32,463 nt of DNA, taken from Candidatus Kuenenbacteria bacterium CG08_land_8_20_14_0_20_37_23. Its GTDB lineage: Bacteria; Patescibacteriota; Patescibacteriia; UBA2196; GWA2-42-15. Under the pieces are notes generated by a model. That model was not told the DNA's origin, did no database searches, and saw only the letters and a program-made list of their open reading frames with translations. The stretch covers positions 1 through 32,463 of the forward strand of contig PEXX01000050.1 in NCBI GenBank assembly GCA_002778965.1, read 5' to 3'. Below are positions 8,592 to 17,500 of the stretch, one piece after another. The stretch's first letter is position 1; each line of letters opens with the position of its first letter. The translations under genes were made by a program, and so were the position numbers.

Positions 8592-10079
8592 ATGACTTAT
8601 CGCACGAAATATCGTTTGCTTGAAATTTTTCCGGCCGCTATGGTATGGGCTACTTTTATATTGATAATATTGTTGTCATTTTTTCGGCCAATCTGGGCAA
8701 TTTATATTGTGATTGTTTTTGATTTTATTTGGATGTTGCGCATTGTTTATTTTGTTATCTATGTTTTTATTTCATGCAAACGTTACGTCCAAGCCATTAA
8801 AGTGAACTGGCTTGAGAGGCTTAAAAAAATGCAAGGCTATGAAGATATATATCATTTTGTTTTGCTGCCAACCTATCTTGAGCCCAAGGAGGTTATTTAT
8901 GGAACAATGGATGGTTTAGCAAAATCAAAATACGATACGAAGAAAATTATTGTGATTTGGACGCGCGAAGAAAGGGGAGAAACCAGTGAGTATAAAAAAT
9001 GGGCGGAAGATTTAAAGGAAAAATACAAGGATATTTTTTTTGCTTTAGAATTTTATATTCATCCTTTTCCGCAGGCAAATGAATTGCCAGCCAAGGGATC
9101 CAACGCTCGCTGGGCTGCCAAAAAAGCGCAAAAAGAAATTTTAGATGTCAACCATATTGCCTATAATAAAGTCATTCTATCTTCGTTTGACAGTGATACT
9201 ATTCCGCATCCATATTTTTTTGCCTGCTTGAGTTGCATATATTTAGATCAGAAAAATCCAGTGCAGACAGCGTATCAGCCAATAGCGCTGTATATCAATA
9301 ATATTTGGGACGCGCCTTCTTTTAGCAGGGTTGTTTCAAATTCAACCACCTTTTGGCTGATGGCAGAGCTTAGCCGGCCGGATCGTTTAATGACATGTTT
9401 TTCTCATAGTATGAGCTTTGAAGCGTTGGTCTCGGTTGATTTTTGGGATACAACTTGCGTTGTGGAGGATTCAAAAATTTTTTTGCAATGCTTCTATTAT
9501 TATGAAGGAGATTTTACAACAGTACCAATCTACATTCCTGTATCTATGGATACAGTCTTGGGCGATAATATTTGGGAGACAATTAAATACCAATACAAAC
9601 AAATGCGCCGTTGGGCTTCAACTATTGAGCATTTTCCTTATGAAGTATTTAATTATTTTAGGCATAGAGAGATAAGCGCCTGGAAAAAAATCAGATTTTT
9701 ATTTCTTAGACTTGAGGGCGTGTATTCATGGGCCACGGCCCCGATTATTATCACCATACTTGGCTGGCTGCCTTTGCGCGTGGCGTCGCATATGAATATG
9801 ACGCAAGTATTAGTGCAAAAAGCGCCATTTATTTTGGAGAAATTAATGACTTTTTCTATGCTTGGTATGTTGGTTTGCGCGTTTTTGGGGTTGACTTTTA
9901 TGCCAAAAAAACCGTGTTGTAAGCGCGGTTTTTGGCGCTGGCCAATGATCGCGCTGCAGTGGTTATTGGTGCCCATTACGATGGTAGTTTTTGGATCTAT
10001 ACCAGCGATTGAAGCGCAGACAAGACTGGCTTTGGGTAAATATTTAGGGTTTGACGTTACCAAGAAAAGCAGGAGATAA
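8592..10079 (+). CDS. Membrane GT2-type glycosyltransferase, processive-like
   Basis: TM-flanked GT domain with '[14 protein letters not shown]', '[11 protein letters not shown]' and 'QMRRW' (Q-x-x-R-W type motif), plus C-terminal TM helices. Confidence 0.8.
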   Translation: MTYRTKYRLLEIFPAAMVWATFILIILLSFFRPIWAIYIVIVFDFIWMLRIVYFVIYVFISCKRYVQAIKVNWLERLKKMQGYEDIYHFVLLPTYLEPKEVIYGTMDGLAKSKYDTKKIIVIWTREERGETSEYKKWAEDLKEKYKDIFFALEFYIHPFPQANELPAKGSNARWAAKKAQKEILDVNHIAYNKVILSSFDSDTIPHPYFFACLSCIYLDQKNPVQTAYQPIALYINNIWDAPSFSRVVSNSTTFWLMAELSRPDRLMTCFSHSMSFEALVSVDFWDTTCVVEDSKIFLQCFYYYEGDFTTVPIYIPVSMDTVLGDNIWETIKYQYKQMRRWASTIEHFPYEVFNYFRHREISAWKKIRFLFLRLEGVYSWATAPIIITILGWLPLRVASHMNMTQVLVQKAPFILEKLMTFSMLGMLVCAFLGLTFMPKKPCCKRGFWRWPMIALQWLLVPITMVVFGSIPAIEAQTRLALGKYLGFDVTKKSRR

Positions 10080-11087
10080 ATAAACGGCCATATATCCATT
10101 GATAAAACTTGGAGCATCCATTTCTTTTTTGTCTTGAGGCTGTAATTTTAATATTTCAAGAAAAGTTTCCCCCCCGCATTTTACAAGGAGTTTTTTGTTT
10201 TCCACGAAAAATTTGCCGGAAGCGATATTTTTTTTTGTCATAATATTGCCATGAATGGCAACTTGCAATAGTTTAATTATATTTTCTTGCTCTATTATTT
10301 TTACGCCTGACGGTTCTTCTTTTCGGCCGGGGCTAATTTTCTTTTTTGGTTGATTGCTTTGGTGTTTTGTTGCTTTGATGAATATTCCAGGCCATTTTAT
10401 GTATGCTCTCCACTGGTTATATATTTCTCCAGATGTTTTATCACAGTTTATAAGCCCATCTTCTTTTCTTATCATTTGTGTATAGGTAGCTTTTTTATGA
10501 TTTTGTTTTTTAGATTTGATTTTGTCGGCAATATATTCTGGCATTATTTTAATTAACAGACCAGCTCCTATTTTGGCCAATTTTTCAGATAATGTTATAA
10601 ATGTGTCTTCATTGTTTATTATTAATTTTTTATTTTTAATTATTTTCCCATGATCCATTTTTCCATCCATTTTTATAATTGTTACTCCGGTTTCCATATC
10701 TCCATTAAGGAGCGCGGTTTGAATAGGGGATGGTCCCCTGTATTTTGGCAAAAGCGAAGGGTGGATATTAAGAGCGCCAAATTTTGGCATGGCTAGGATT
10801 TTTTTTGAAATTATTTGGCCATAATCAGCCGTTATAAAAATATCGGCTGCTGGCAGAATATCATTTTTGAATATTTTTAAGTTTTCTGGTTGAAAAACCG
10901 GAATTTTATTTTTTTCCGCCAAAATTTTGACAAGCGGGGGAGTGAGAATTTTTTTTCTGCCAATAGGCTGATCAGGTTTGGTAACAACGCCCAAGATAGA
11001 AAGTTTAGCCTCAACTAGTTTGTTTAAAATAACAGCGGCAAAATCCGCTGTGCCGAAAAATATTATTTTCGTATGTGCTTGATCCAT
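10044..11087 (-). CDS. fmt: Methionyl-tRNA formyltransferase
   Basis: '[18 protein letters not shown]', '[13 protein letters not shown]', '[33 protein letters not shown]'. Confidence 0.95.
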   Translation of the reverse strand: MDQAHTKIIFFGTADFAAVILNKLVEAKLSILGVVTKPDQPIGRKKILTPPLVKILAEKNKIPVFQPENLKIFKNDILPAADIFITADYGQIISKKILAMPKFGALNIHPSLLPKYRGPSPIQTALLNGDMETGVTIIKMDGKMDHGKIIKNKKLIINNEDTFITLSEKLAKIGAGLLIKIMPEYIADKIKSKKQNHKKATYTQMIRKEDGLINCDKTSGEIYNQWRAYIKWPGIFIKATKHQSNQPKKKISPGRKEEPSGVKIIEQENIIKLLQVAIHGNIMTKKNIASGKFFVENKKLLVKCGGETFLEILKLQPQDKKEMDAPSFINGYMAVYLSPAFLGNVKP

Positions 11088-11570
11088 TTATTTTAAAATT
11101 CTATCAATAAATAAAACGCCATCCAAATGGTCTATTTCGTGTTGCAAAATTCTGGCCGGCATTTTGTCAAATTTTTGTCTTATCTTTTCTCCTTGCTTGT
11201 TTAAATATTCCACCAATATTTTTCTGTGTCTTTTAACTTTGCCAAAAATTCCAGGAATTGATAGACACCCTTCTTCCATGGTACTTGTTAGCAATGATTT
11301 TTTTAGTATTTTCGGATTGATAAATATTTCAATTTTATCGCCATTTACGCTGCTTGACGTTGCAAGCGTATTGACAGCTATGACTCTTATCAAACGTCCG
11401 ACTTGTGGCGCAGCCAAGCCAATGCCGTCGGACGCGCGCATTGTTTTTTCTAAGTTTTTAAAAAAATTTTGCATTTCACAAGAAATAATTTTGTCAATTA
11501 CAATTTCCTCTGATTTTTGGCGCAGAGTTTTCTCGTTATTGTGGATAGTTAGAATCTTTAAAATGGGCAT
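11088..11570 (-). CDS. def: Peptide deformylase
   Basis: 'GIGLAAPQVG', 'EEGCLSIPG', 'QHEIDHLDGVLF'. ATG at 11570 gives MPILKILTI; the ORF track start at 11603 is likely too early. Confidence 0.95.
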   Translation of the reverse strand: MPILKILTIHNNEKTLRQKSEEIVIDKIISCEMQNFFKNLEKTMRASDGIGLAAPQVGRLIRVIAVNTLATSSSVNGDKIEIFINPKILKKSLLTSTMEEGCLSIPGIFGKVKRHRKILVEYLNKQGEKIRQKFDKMPARILQHEIDHLDGVLFIDRILK

Positions 11571-11571
11571 A

Positions 11572-13458
11572 TTAATCCGAGAGTGTTTTCGCATCAACAT
11601 CAATCAACCAGTCATTCGGTACATATTTGACCAAAGAGTTGAAGTTCTCAAGTTTTTCTAATTTTAAAATTATGTTAAATTTATATTTACCTCTGATTTT
11701 CTTGCGTGTAATAGGCATTGGAGAGCTCAAGCTTATTTTTTTGTTGTTTGCCAAAATTGTTTTTATTTTTGAATATACTTTATTGGCATTGTCCGCGGCT
11801 TTCTTTTCCGACTTATTAAGAATGCTTAATTTTATCAAACTAACAAACGGCGGGTAGCCAAAATTTTTTCTTAAGTTAAGTTCTTCACTATAAAATATCT
11901 TTGGATTTTTCTGGTAGATTGATTTTATAATAAAATTATTAGGAGTGAAAGTTTGGATAATAACTTTAGTATTTTCATGAGTTGAAGTCAAAATTTTGGT
12001 CAGTAAAGCATAAGCTATCGCATTGGTATTAAATTCGCTATGTTGCCACAATTGGTCCGCATTGATTATGGCAATCAGGCCTGTTTTTTGCCAGTCTATT
12101 TTATCCAAAGCAAATTCAGTACCCAAAATAACTGATGATTCGCAACTGCCGATTGGCAACTTTTGGACTGTTTTATCAATTTTAGTAATTTTTATGTCAG
12201 GCAAAATTTTTTTTAGATTTTTTTCAATTTTTTCTATGCCAAGACCGCTTGATTTGAAATTCGGTCCTTGGCATTTTGGGCAAAAAGGCGGCAGTTCATT
12301 CTTATTATTACAGTGGTAACAAATTAATTTGTCATTTTTGTATTTTATCAAAGGCATGCCGCACTCCGTGCAGATAAATGTGTAGTGGCAGTCTTTGCAG
12401 ATAGTATTGGTTGATTCGCCTTTTTTATTAATAAACAAAAAAGTTTGTTTTTTATTTTGAATAGTTTTCTTAATTTCCACTTCTAATTTTTCGCTAATAA
12501 ATGAATAGTTTTTTTTTGTGAGTTCATTGTTCAGGTCTTGAATAATAATATTTTTTTGTGTTTTTGCGCTTATCGACTCCTCTTTGCCTTGTCGTGGTAA
12601 ATTGTGTTTTTGTGATTTATAGTAGTTCTCCATTGATGGCGTCTGGCTGGATAAAACGACTTTGCCACCGGCAATGTCAACTAATTTTTGAGCTGCGAGT
12701 CTTACATCATATCTTGGATTCATATCATATTGCTTGTGATTTATAGAATCTTCCTCGTCTATAATTATCGTTTCCAGTTGCGTGAATGGATAAAAGATTG
12801 CCGAACGTGTGCCAATAAAAATTTTGGCATTGCCGGATAAACATTCATTCCATAGTTTTAGCTTTTCCGGTTGTTTTAGCTTGCCGTGTATTTGGCTGTA
12901 TTGTCTTGATTGGAGTCTAATATTTTCAGCCATGGTATAAATCTGATAAACCCTTGGCACAATGATTAAGAGTTGTTTTTTATTTTTTTGGGCCAGCCTT
13001 TGATAATATTTATTTCTCTCCCCATAATTTTTCCACCAAAAATATGCCAATTTTATTTTTTTTATTTTTTTATCTGTTAGCCGTTCTTTTAGGCCGCGGT
13101 CAGTTTGTTTTTTTATTTCGCGCATTTTCGTGTCGCTTGGCAGATTATGACGCACGAATAGAGAAGCTGAAATGAAGCAATATTTAGCGAGTTCTAAAAA
13201 TAACTTGATTTGATTTTCAGTAAACAGCGCTTCAAAGGAAACTAATCCAATGATGCTTTTAAGATATTGCGGATTGAGATTTACTTTTTCTGAATTCAGA
13301 TTAATTTTAGATACTACGCCAGCGGCAATTGAATTGCGCAAGGGGATTTTTACCAATTGTCCGACTTTGATTTTATGCGCCAAATCAGCAGGCACTTTGT
13401 AAGTCAGAACCGACAACTGTCTTGGCATTTTTTTGGTTGGAATTACGTCAATTAGCAT
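11572..13458 (-). CDS. priA: Primosomal protein N' (PriA) homologue with degenerate helicase motifs
   Basis: PriA-like regions: 'IFIGTRSAIFYPF', 'IIDEED', Zn-binding 'CKDCHYTFICTECGMPLIKYKNDKLICYHCNNKNELPPFCPKCQ', 'GLGIEKIEKNL', 'YPPF', 'LIDVDA'. Sits in the conserved priA-def-fmt order. Walker A GxGKT absent. Confidence 0.85.
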   Translation of the reverse strand: MLIDVIPTKKMPRQLSVLTYKVPADLAHKIKVGQLVKIPLRNSIAAGVVSKINLNSEKVNLNPQYLKSIIGLVSFEALFTENQIKLFLELAKYCFISASLFVRHNLPSDTKMREIKKQTDRGLKERLTDKKIKKIKLAYFWWKNYGERNKYYQRLAQKNKKQLLIIVPRVYQIYTMAENIRLQSRQYSQIHGKLKQPEKLKLWNECLSGNAKIFIGTRSAIFYPFTQLETIIIDEEDSINHKQYDMNPRYDVRLAAQKLVDIAGGKVVLSSQTPSMENYYKSQKHNLPRQGKEESISAKTQKNIIIQDLNNELTKKNYSFISEKLEVEIKKTIQNKKQTFLFINKKGESTNTICKDCHYTFICTECGMPLIKYKNDKLICYHCNNKNELPPFCPKCQGPNFKSSGLGIEKIEKNLKKILPDIKITKIDKTVQKLPIGSCESSVILGTEFALDKIDWQKTGLIAIINADQLWQHSEFNTNAIAYALLTKILTSTHENTKVIIQTFTPNNFIIKSIYQKNPKIFYSEELNLRKNFGYPPFVSLIKLSILNKSEKKAADNANKVYSKIKTILANNKKISLSSPMPITRKKIRGKYKFNIILKLEKLENFNSLVKYVPNDWLIDVDAKTLSD

Positions 13459-13478
13459 ATTGTAAATAAAGTTTACAG

Positions 13479-14834
13479 CTATTTGACGATTTTAACTGTT
13501 TCGCCGTCGTCATGCAAGGCAAGTACTTTATTACTGACACGAATTACGTTTTTGAATTTGTAGCCCAGTCCCAAGAAAATTTCTTCAGAATCAAATGGCC
13601 TTTTGAGTCCATCGGAGATGACATAGACCGTAGGACTATTTTCTCCGACAACAAGTTCACCATCTCTAAGTATAACAGCGCTTCCTGTATCGTATTTTTC
13701 CAGTTCTTCTGGTAAAACCGGAGTAATTTTTTTTGAACTGTAGTAAATTTTTAGTATTTCTCTGGCTATAATAGGTTGTTTGACGCCATTGGCGACATAA
13801 TATACGCCGCCTGTGGTTTTGTCTTGAAGCAAGGCGCCGGTGGGATAAGCATTTTTAGCTGTGATAGCTGTGCCTATTTTGTATGGGAAAATATCTTTGC
13901 TGGCAACGGAGATTATTTCTTCAGGGTTAAAGCCTAATAGCCGGAAAGTTTCTTGCGAATCAATTGGCCGCAGAGTATCATCATCAAGCAAGTATATGCC
14001 ACCCGTCGGAATCTGAAGCAATGAGTAGTTTGGATGTTCAATTGGAGAGCCAGTTGGATATTTGTCTAGATCGGCTGGAGTGGCGGGCAGGACAAGATCA
14101 AAAGATGGATATCTGGAAAGATAAGCTGATTTTGAACGAAAAGGATGTTTTACGTTGTTTTTGATAAGCCAAATTCCGCCATCCTCCGTGTTTTGCAGTA
14201 GCGATCCGTTAAAGTAAGATATTGAAAACCATTTTTGCCAAATATTAAAAAGGTTTTCATTGCCATGCAGATGGGGTGTGTAAATATAGAGGCTGCGAGT
14301 AGCATGGTTTTTTATGACTATTTTAGTATTATCAATAGTATATGTTTCGCCAATTTGATATTTGAATTCGCTTGGATTGTCAAAATAGTAGCGCGTGCCG
14401 CCTGTTCCCCAATCTACTTGATTTGAAAAACCTTTGTATTTTTGTACTTTTAAGTCTGTTTTTTTACAGTCATCGCATATTCCATAGCCAGTTGCCCAAT
14501 CATATTGATCCTTGTCTGGATGATCATCCAGCACCAAACTTTGTTCTTTTTGCAAAAGCGCTAAGATGTATTGAGGATTTATTTTATGCGTTCTTGCAGA
14601 ATCATAGATTATTTGCGATGCTGTTATTTTTATGTTTGGATCAACGTAAGACGCTAAATTGCTGTTTTTGCTGGTTAGAAAAGATTGTATTTGCTCCATA
14701 TTCATACTTTGATAATTTGTCAGTTCATGATCTGAAATTATGAAATTAGGATCAAATCCGGCTAGCGTTTGCAATGAAGAATATATGAAAATTAGAAAAA
14801 TTACAATTAGATTTAAAAATATTTTGTATTTCAT
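13479..14834 (-). CDS. Secreted SLT/lysozyme-like protein with C-terminal ~55-65 aa repeats
   Basis: Signal peptide; 'ASQIIYDSARTHKINPQYILALLQKEQSLV' resembles the SLT-type catalytic helix. Four imperfect C-terminal repeats of the form 'G-x-L...GG(I/V)Y-x(2)-(D/N)...(L/V)(R/K)xPI'. Confidence 0.65.
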   Translation of the reverse strand: MKYKIFLNLIVIFLIFIYSSLQTLAGFDPNFIISDHELTNYQSMNMEQIQSFLTSKNSNLASYVDPNIKITASQIIYDSARTHKINPQYILALLQKEQSLVLDDHPDKDQYDWATGYGICDDCKKTDLKVQKYKGFSNQVDWGTGGTRYYFDNPSEFKYQIGETYTIDNTKIVIKNHATRSLYIYTPHLHGNENLFNIWQKWFSISYFNGSLLQNTEDGGIWLIKNNVKHPFRSKSAYLSRYPSFDLVLPATPADLDKYPTGSPIEHPNYSLLQIPTGGIYLLDDDTLRPIDSQETFRLLGFNPEEIISVASKDIFPYKIGTAITAKNAYPTGALLQDKTTGGVYYVANGVKQPIIAREILKIYYSSKKITPVLPEELEKYDTGSAVILRDGELVVGENSPTVYVISDGLKRPFDSEEIFLGLGYKFKNVIRVSNKVLALHDDGETVKIVK

Positions 14835-14870
14835 AAATGCGTCTATTTTTTAATTTTTATTGGCAGTTTT

Positions 14871-14879
14871 ATTATATCA
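14871..14879 (-). promoter_or_regulatory. Possible extended -10 promoter for the SLT-like gene
   Basis: Minus strand TGATATAAT, ~37 nt upstream of the ATG at 14834. Confidence 0.4.
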
Positions 14880-15007
14880 GATTTTTTAAAAATAAGAAGT
14901 GCAGTAGTTTTATGTTGCCAGTAATAGATAATAAATGTTAATATGTTAATGGATTAATTGGCATACGCAAAATTTGTTTTTATGATTTTTGTGTTATTGG
15001 CGTAGCT

Positions 15008-15910
15008 TTGGATATTAATTGTGATTTTATGGTTTCTATTATTATCACCTCTAAAAATGAGGGAAAATCCATTGGTCAAGCGATTCATGCTTTTTTAAAG
15101 CAGGATTTTCATCAGCATACTTTTGAAATAATCGTTGTTGCTCCTGACGAAGAGACTCTGCAGGGTGCGCAAGCGCTTGGTTCTGATTTGGTGACAACTA
15201 TAAAAGACACTGGAGTTGGCAAAGTTCAAGCGCTTAATCTGGCGATCAGCAGAGCCAATGGAAATATTTTGATCTTTTCAGACGGCGATGTGGTTGTTGG
15301 CAATTTAGCGGTGGCCGCGTTGCTGGCCAAATTAGAGACTGGCGTTGTGAGTGGGCGCCCAATAGCAGAGAAAAATAGCGTTAATAAATATATTTTTTGG
15401 CAAAATTGTCTTTTTGACAGCGCGCATAAGATGCGCTTGCGCAGAAGCGCGGAGAACAAGTTTATAACGCTGTCAGGATATCTTTTCGCATGCAAGAAAG
15501 AGTTGCTGCGCGGATTTGTTTTTCCGCAAGATATTTTGACAGAAGATGAATACTTGTCATACTATCTTTTTAATCGCAGCATCAGGATAGCTTATGCTCC
15601 GCTAGCTAAAGTTTTTGTTAAAGCGCCTAAAAATTATTCCGATTGGTTAAAGCAAAAAGTAAGAACGCTTGGCGGCTCGTATCAGATTCCTGTCGGTTGG
15701 AAAAAAAATATCGCTATGCGATCGTTTAGCAAGGAAAGCGCGCATGTTTTTTCTTTGCTCTCAAATTATGGCAAAAATTTCAGGCAACAGTACTGGCTGC
15801 AACTGTTATTTTTTGCGCGGCTGTACGCGTGGATAAAGGCTTTTTTTTTAGTTAAAATTTTAGAAAAAAACAGCAGGTCTTTGTGGATAAGAGTTATCAG
15901 CACAAAATAA
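15008..15910 (+). CDS. Family 2 glycosyltransferase (start likely ATG 15029)
   Basis: 'MVSIIITSKNEGKSIGQAIHAFLKQDF', 'ILIFSDGDVVV', 'LTEDEYLSYYLF'. Confidence 0.85.
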   Translation: MDINCDFMVSIIITSKNEGKSIGQAIHAFLKQDFHQHTFEIIVVAPDEETLQGAQALGSDLVTTIKDTGVGKVQALNLAISRANGNILIFSDGDVVVGNLAVAALLAKLETGVVSGRPIAEKNSVNKYIFWQNCLFDSAHKMRLRRSAENKFITLSGYLFACKKELLRGFVFPQDILTEDEYLSYYLFNRSIRIAYAPLAKVFVKAPKNYSDWLKQKVRTLGGSYQIPVGWKKNIAMRSFSKESAHVFSLLSNYGKNFRQQYWLQLLFFARLYAWIKAFFLVKILEKNSRSLWIRVISTK

Positions 15911-15928
15911 TAATTTTATGCTATTTAT

Positions 15929-15956
15929 AAAATTAGCCAATGTTAGCTAATTTTTT
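15929..15956 (+). terminator. Rho-independent terminator after GT2 gene
   Basis: aaaattagc-N8-gctaatttt plus further T residues. Confidence 0.65.
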
Positions 15957-15960
15957 AATA

Positions 15961-15989
15961 TTGACAAAATAAATAGATTATATTAGTAT
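15961..15989 (+). promoter_or_regulatory. Probable greA promoter
   Basis: TTGACA (15961-15966), 17-nt spacer, TAGTAT (15984-15989). Confidence 0.6.
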
Positions 15990-16022
15990 GTCTAGCATTG
16001 CTTGTGATTTATTTTAAAATAT

Positions 16023-16493
16023 ATGGATAACAATCAATTATATTTAACTGCGGAAGGTTTAGAAAAACTTAAAAAGGAACTTGATTTTTTGATACACACA
16101 AAAAGAAAAGAAGTTGCTAATCGCATTGAATCAGCTAAAGAACTTGGAGATTTAAGCGAAAACGCCGAATATTCTGATGCCAAAGACGAGCAAGCATTTT
16201 TGGAAGGCAGAATTTCAGAATTAGCAAATGTGGTGCGCCATGCTGTTATTATTAAAAATTCCAGCGCTAAAAAATATTTTGTTGATATTGGTTCTATTGT
16301 TGAAGCCAAAAATGAGAAAAACGATATTAAGACTTACAAGATTGTTGGCAGGCAAGAGGCTGATCCGGGCGTTGGTTTTATTTCTAATGAATCTCCAATC
16401 GGCAGAGCATTTCTTGGGAAAAGAGTTGGCGACACAGTGGAATTTCAAGCGCCAAAAGGCAGTGTTAAATTTGTTGTGGCCAGTATCAAGTAG
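16023..16493 (+). CDS. greA: Transcription elongation factor GreA
   Basis: 'LTAEGLEKLKKELDFL', 'RIESAKELGDLSENAEYSDAKDEQAFLEGRISEL', 'ESPIGRAFLGKRVGDTVEF'. Confidence 0.96.
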   Translation: MDNNQLYLTAEGLEKLKKELDFLIHTKRKEVANRIESAKELGDLSENAEYSDAKDEQAFLEGRISELANVVRHAVIIKNSSAKKYFVDIGSIVEAKNEKNDIKTYKIVGRQEADPGVGFISNESPIGRAFLGKRVGDTVEFQAPKGSVKFVVASIK

Positions 16494-16519
16494 CAAAATT
16501 TTCCTCTTGCGTATAAATA

Positions 16520-16528
16520 TGCTATAAT
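16520..16528 (+). promoter_or_regulatory. Extended -10 promoter for a predicted leaderless transcript
   Basis: TGCTATAAT (TATAAT at 16523-16528); expected start ~16535 coincides with the ATG. Confidence 0.55.
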
Positions 16529-16534
16529 TAAAAT

Positions 16535-17419
16535 ATGCGACGAGAGGAGCAAAATTTAATCAGCGGACAAATACCGGAGTGGAAGATGAAACTGTCGTAT
16601 TTTTACGTTAACAATAAAACTCTAATGAAGCGGGGTTTTGTTTTTTTGTTCTTTCTTTTGGATGTAATCATTGTTTTTCTTTTTGGGAGAATATTTCTCA
16701 ATTATCAAGCATTGTCCGAAGCCAATGACACGCAAATGCGATTGATGTCTGTCAACTTAATCAACCATGAGATAGTTAAACTGATGATTGAACCAGACCC
16801 ACTAATAATAGGCAATACATATTCAATAAAGACGAAGGATCAATACTATGATTTATTGGCGCTTGCGCAAAATAGCAGTAAAAATTGGGCTATAGTTGAG
16901 ATAGGGTATACTTTTATTGTAAATAAGAAGGAGCTTGGCAGCAGAAGTACTTTTATTTTGCCAAATAGCAGCAAATATTTGACAGCATTTAATGTTCTTG
17001 GCGGCCAAGACGCCGAGTGTAAAATTTTATATACAAACTGGAAAAGAACTACGGATTATACGTTGCTTAGCTATAAAGACAGCATCAAGTCGTCTGGCGC
17101 GAATTACGCTTATTCTAGTTCTAATTCTTTGGGCGGGCAAGCCGCATTCACGCTAATCAATGAAAGCCCCTATGGTTTCTGGGAAGTAGGATTTGAGATA
17201 GTTCTCTTTAATCGGTATCAAGAGCCGATAGGGATCAATTATTTATCTGTGGATAAGTTGATGGCGCGTGAGACAAGAGATATTAAATTTGGATGGATAA
17301 ACGGTCCAAGCGCGCCTGTCGCCAAAATAGAAGTTTATCCGGAAATCAATTTTTTAAACAGCGATGACATTATGAAAATAGATGCGCCGATTGGCTCTCC
17401 ACCGGGGAGAGATAATTGA
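16535..17419 (+). CDS. Conserved-looking membrane-anchored protein of unknown function
   Basis: Single N-terminal TM (GFVFLFFLLDVIIVFLFGRIFL) followed by a large extracytoplasmic beta-rich region; coding-like, TGA stop. Confidence 0.7.
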   Translation: MRREEQNLISGQIPEWKMKLSYFYVNNKTLMKRGFVFLFFLLDVIIVFLFGRIFLNYQALSEANDTQMRLMSVNLINHEIVKLMIEPDPLIIGNTYSIKTKDQYYDLLALAQNSSKNWAIVEIGYTFIVNKKELGSRSTFILPNSSKYLTAFNVLGGQDAECKILYTNWKRTTDYTLLSYKDSIKSSGANYAYSSSNSLGGQAAFTLINESPYGFWEVGFEIVLFNRYQEPIGINYLSVDKLMARETRDIKFGWINGPSAPVAKIEVYPEINFLNSDDIMKIDAPIGSPPGRDN

Positions 17420-17436
17420 TTTTAAAGGCAATAACC

Positions 17437-17460
17437 AAACGAGCCCTAACTCGTTTTATT
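17437..17460 (+). terminator. Probable rho-independent terminator
   Basis: aaacgag-cctaa-ctcgttt region followed by tattatta. Confidence 0.55.
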
Positions 17461-17500
17461 ATTATTTTAGATATAAAATTTCGCGCTTCGCTATATTAAT

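Noticed and set aside
11572-13458. priA as a pseudogene
   Set aside because: The frame is intact over 628 codons, all Zn ligands and terminal motifs persist and the operon context is conserved, so a functional but non-catalytic protein is more likely.
14235-14743. Plus-strand ORFs of 63 and 123 aa opposite the SLT-like gene
   Set aside because: Antisense to a long coding-like frame with signal peptide and repeats; no support for expression.
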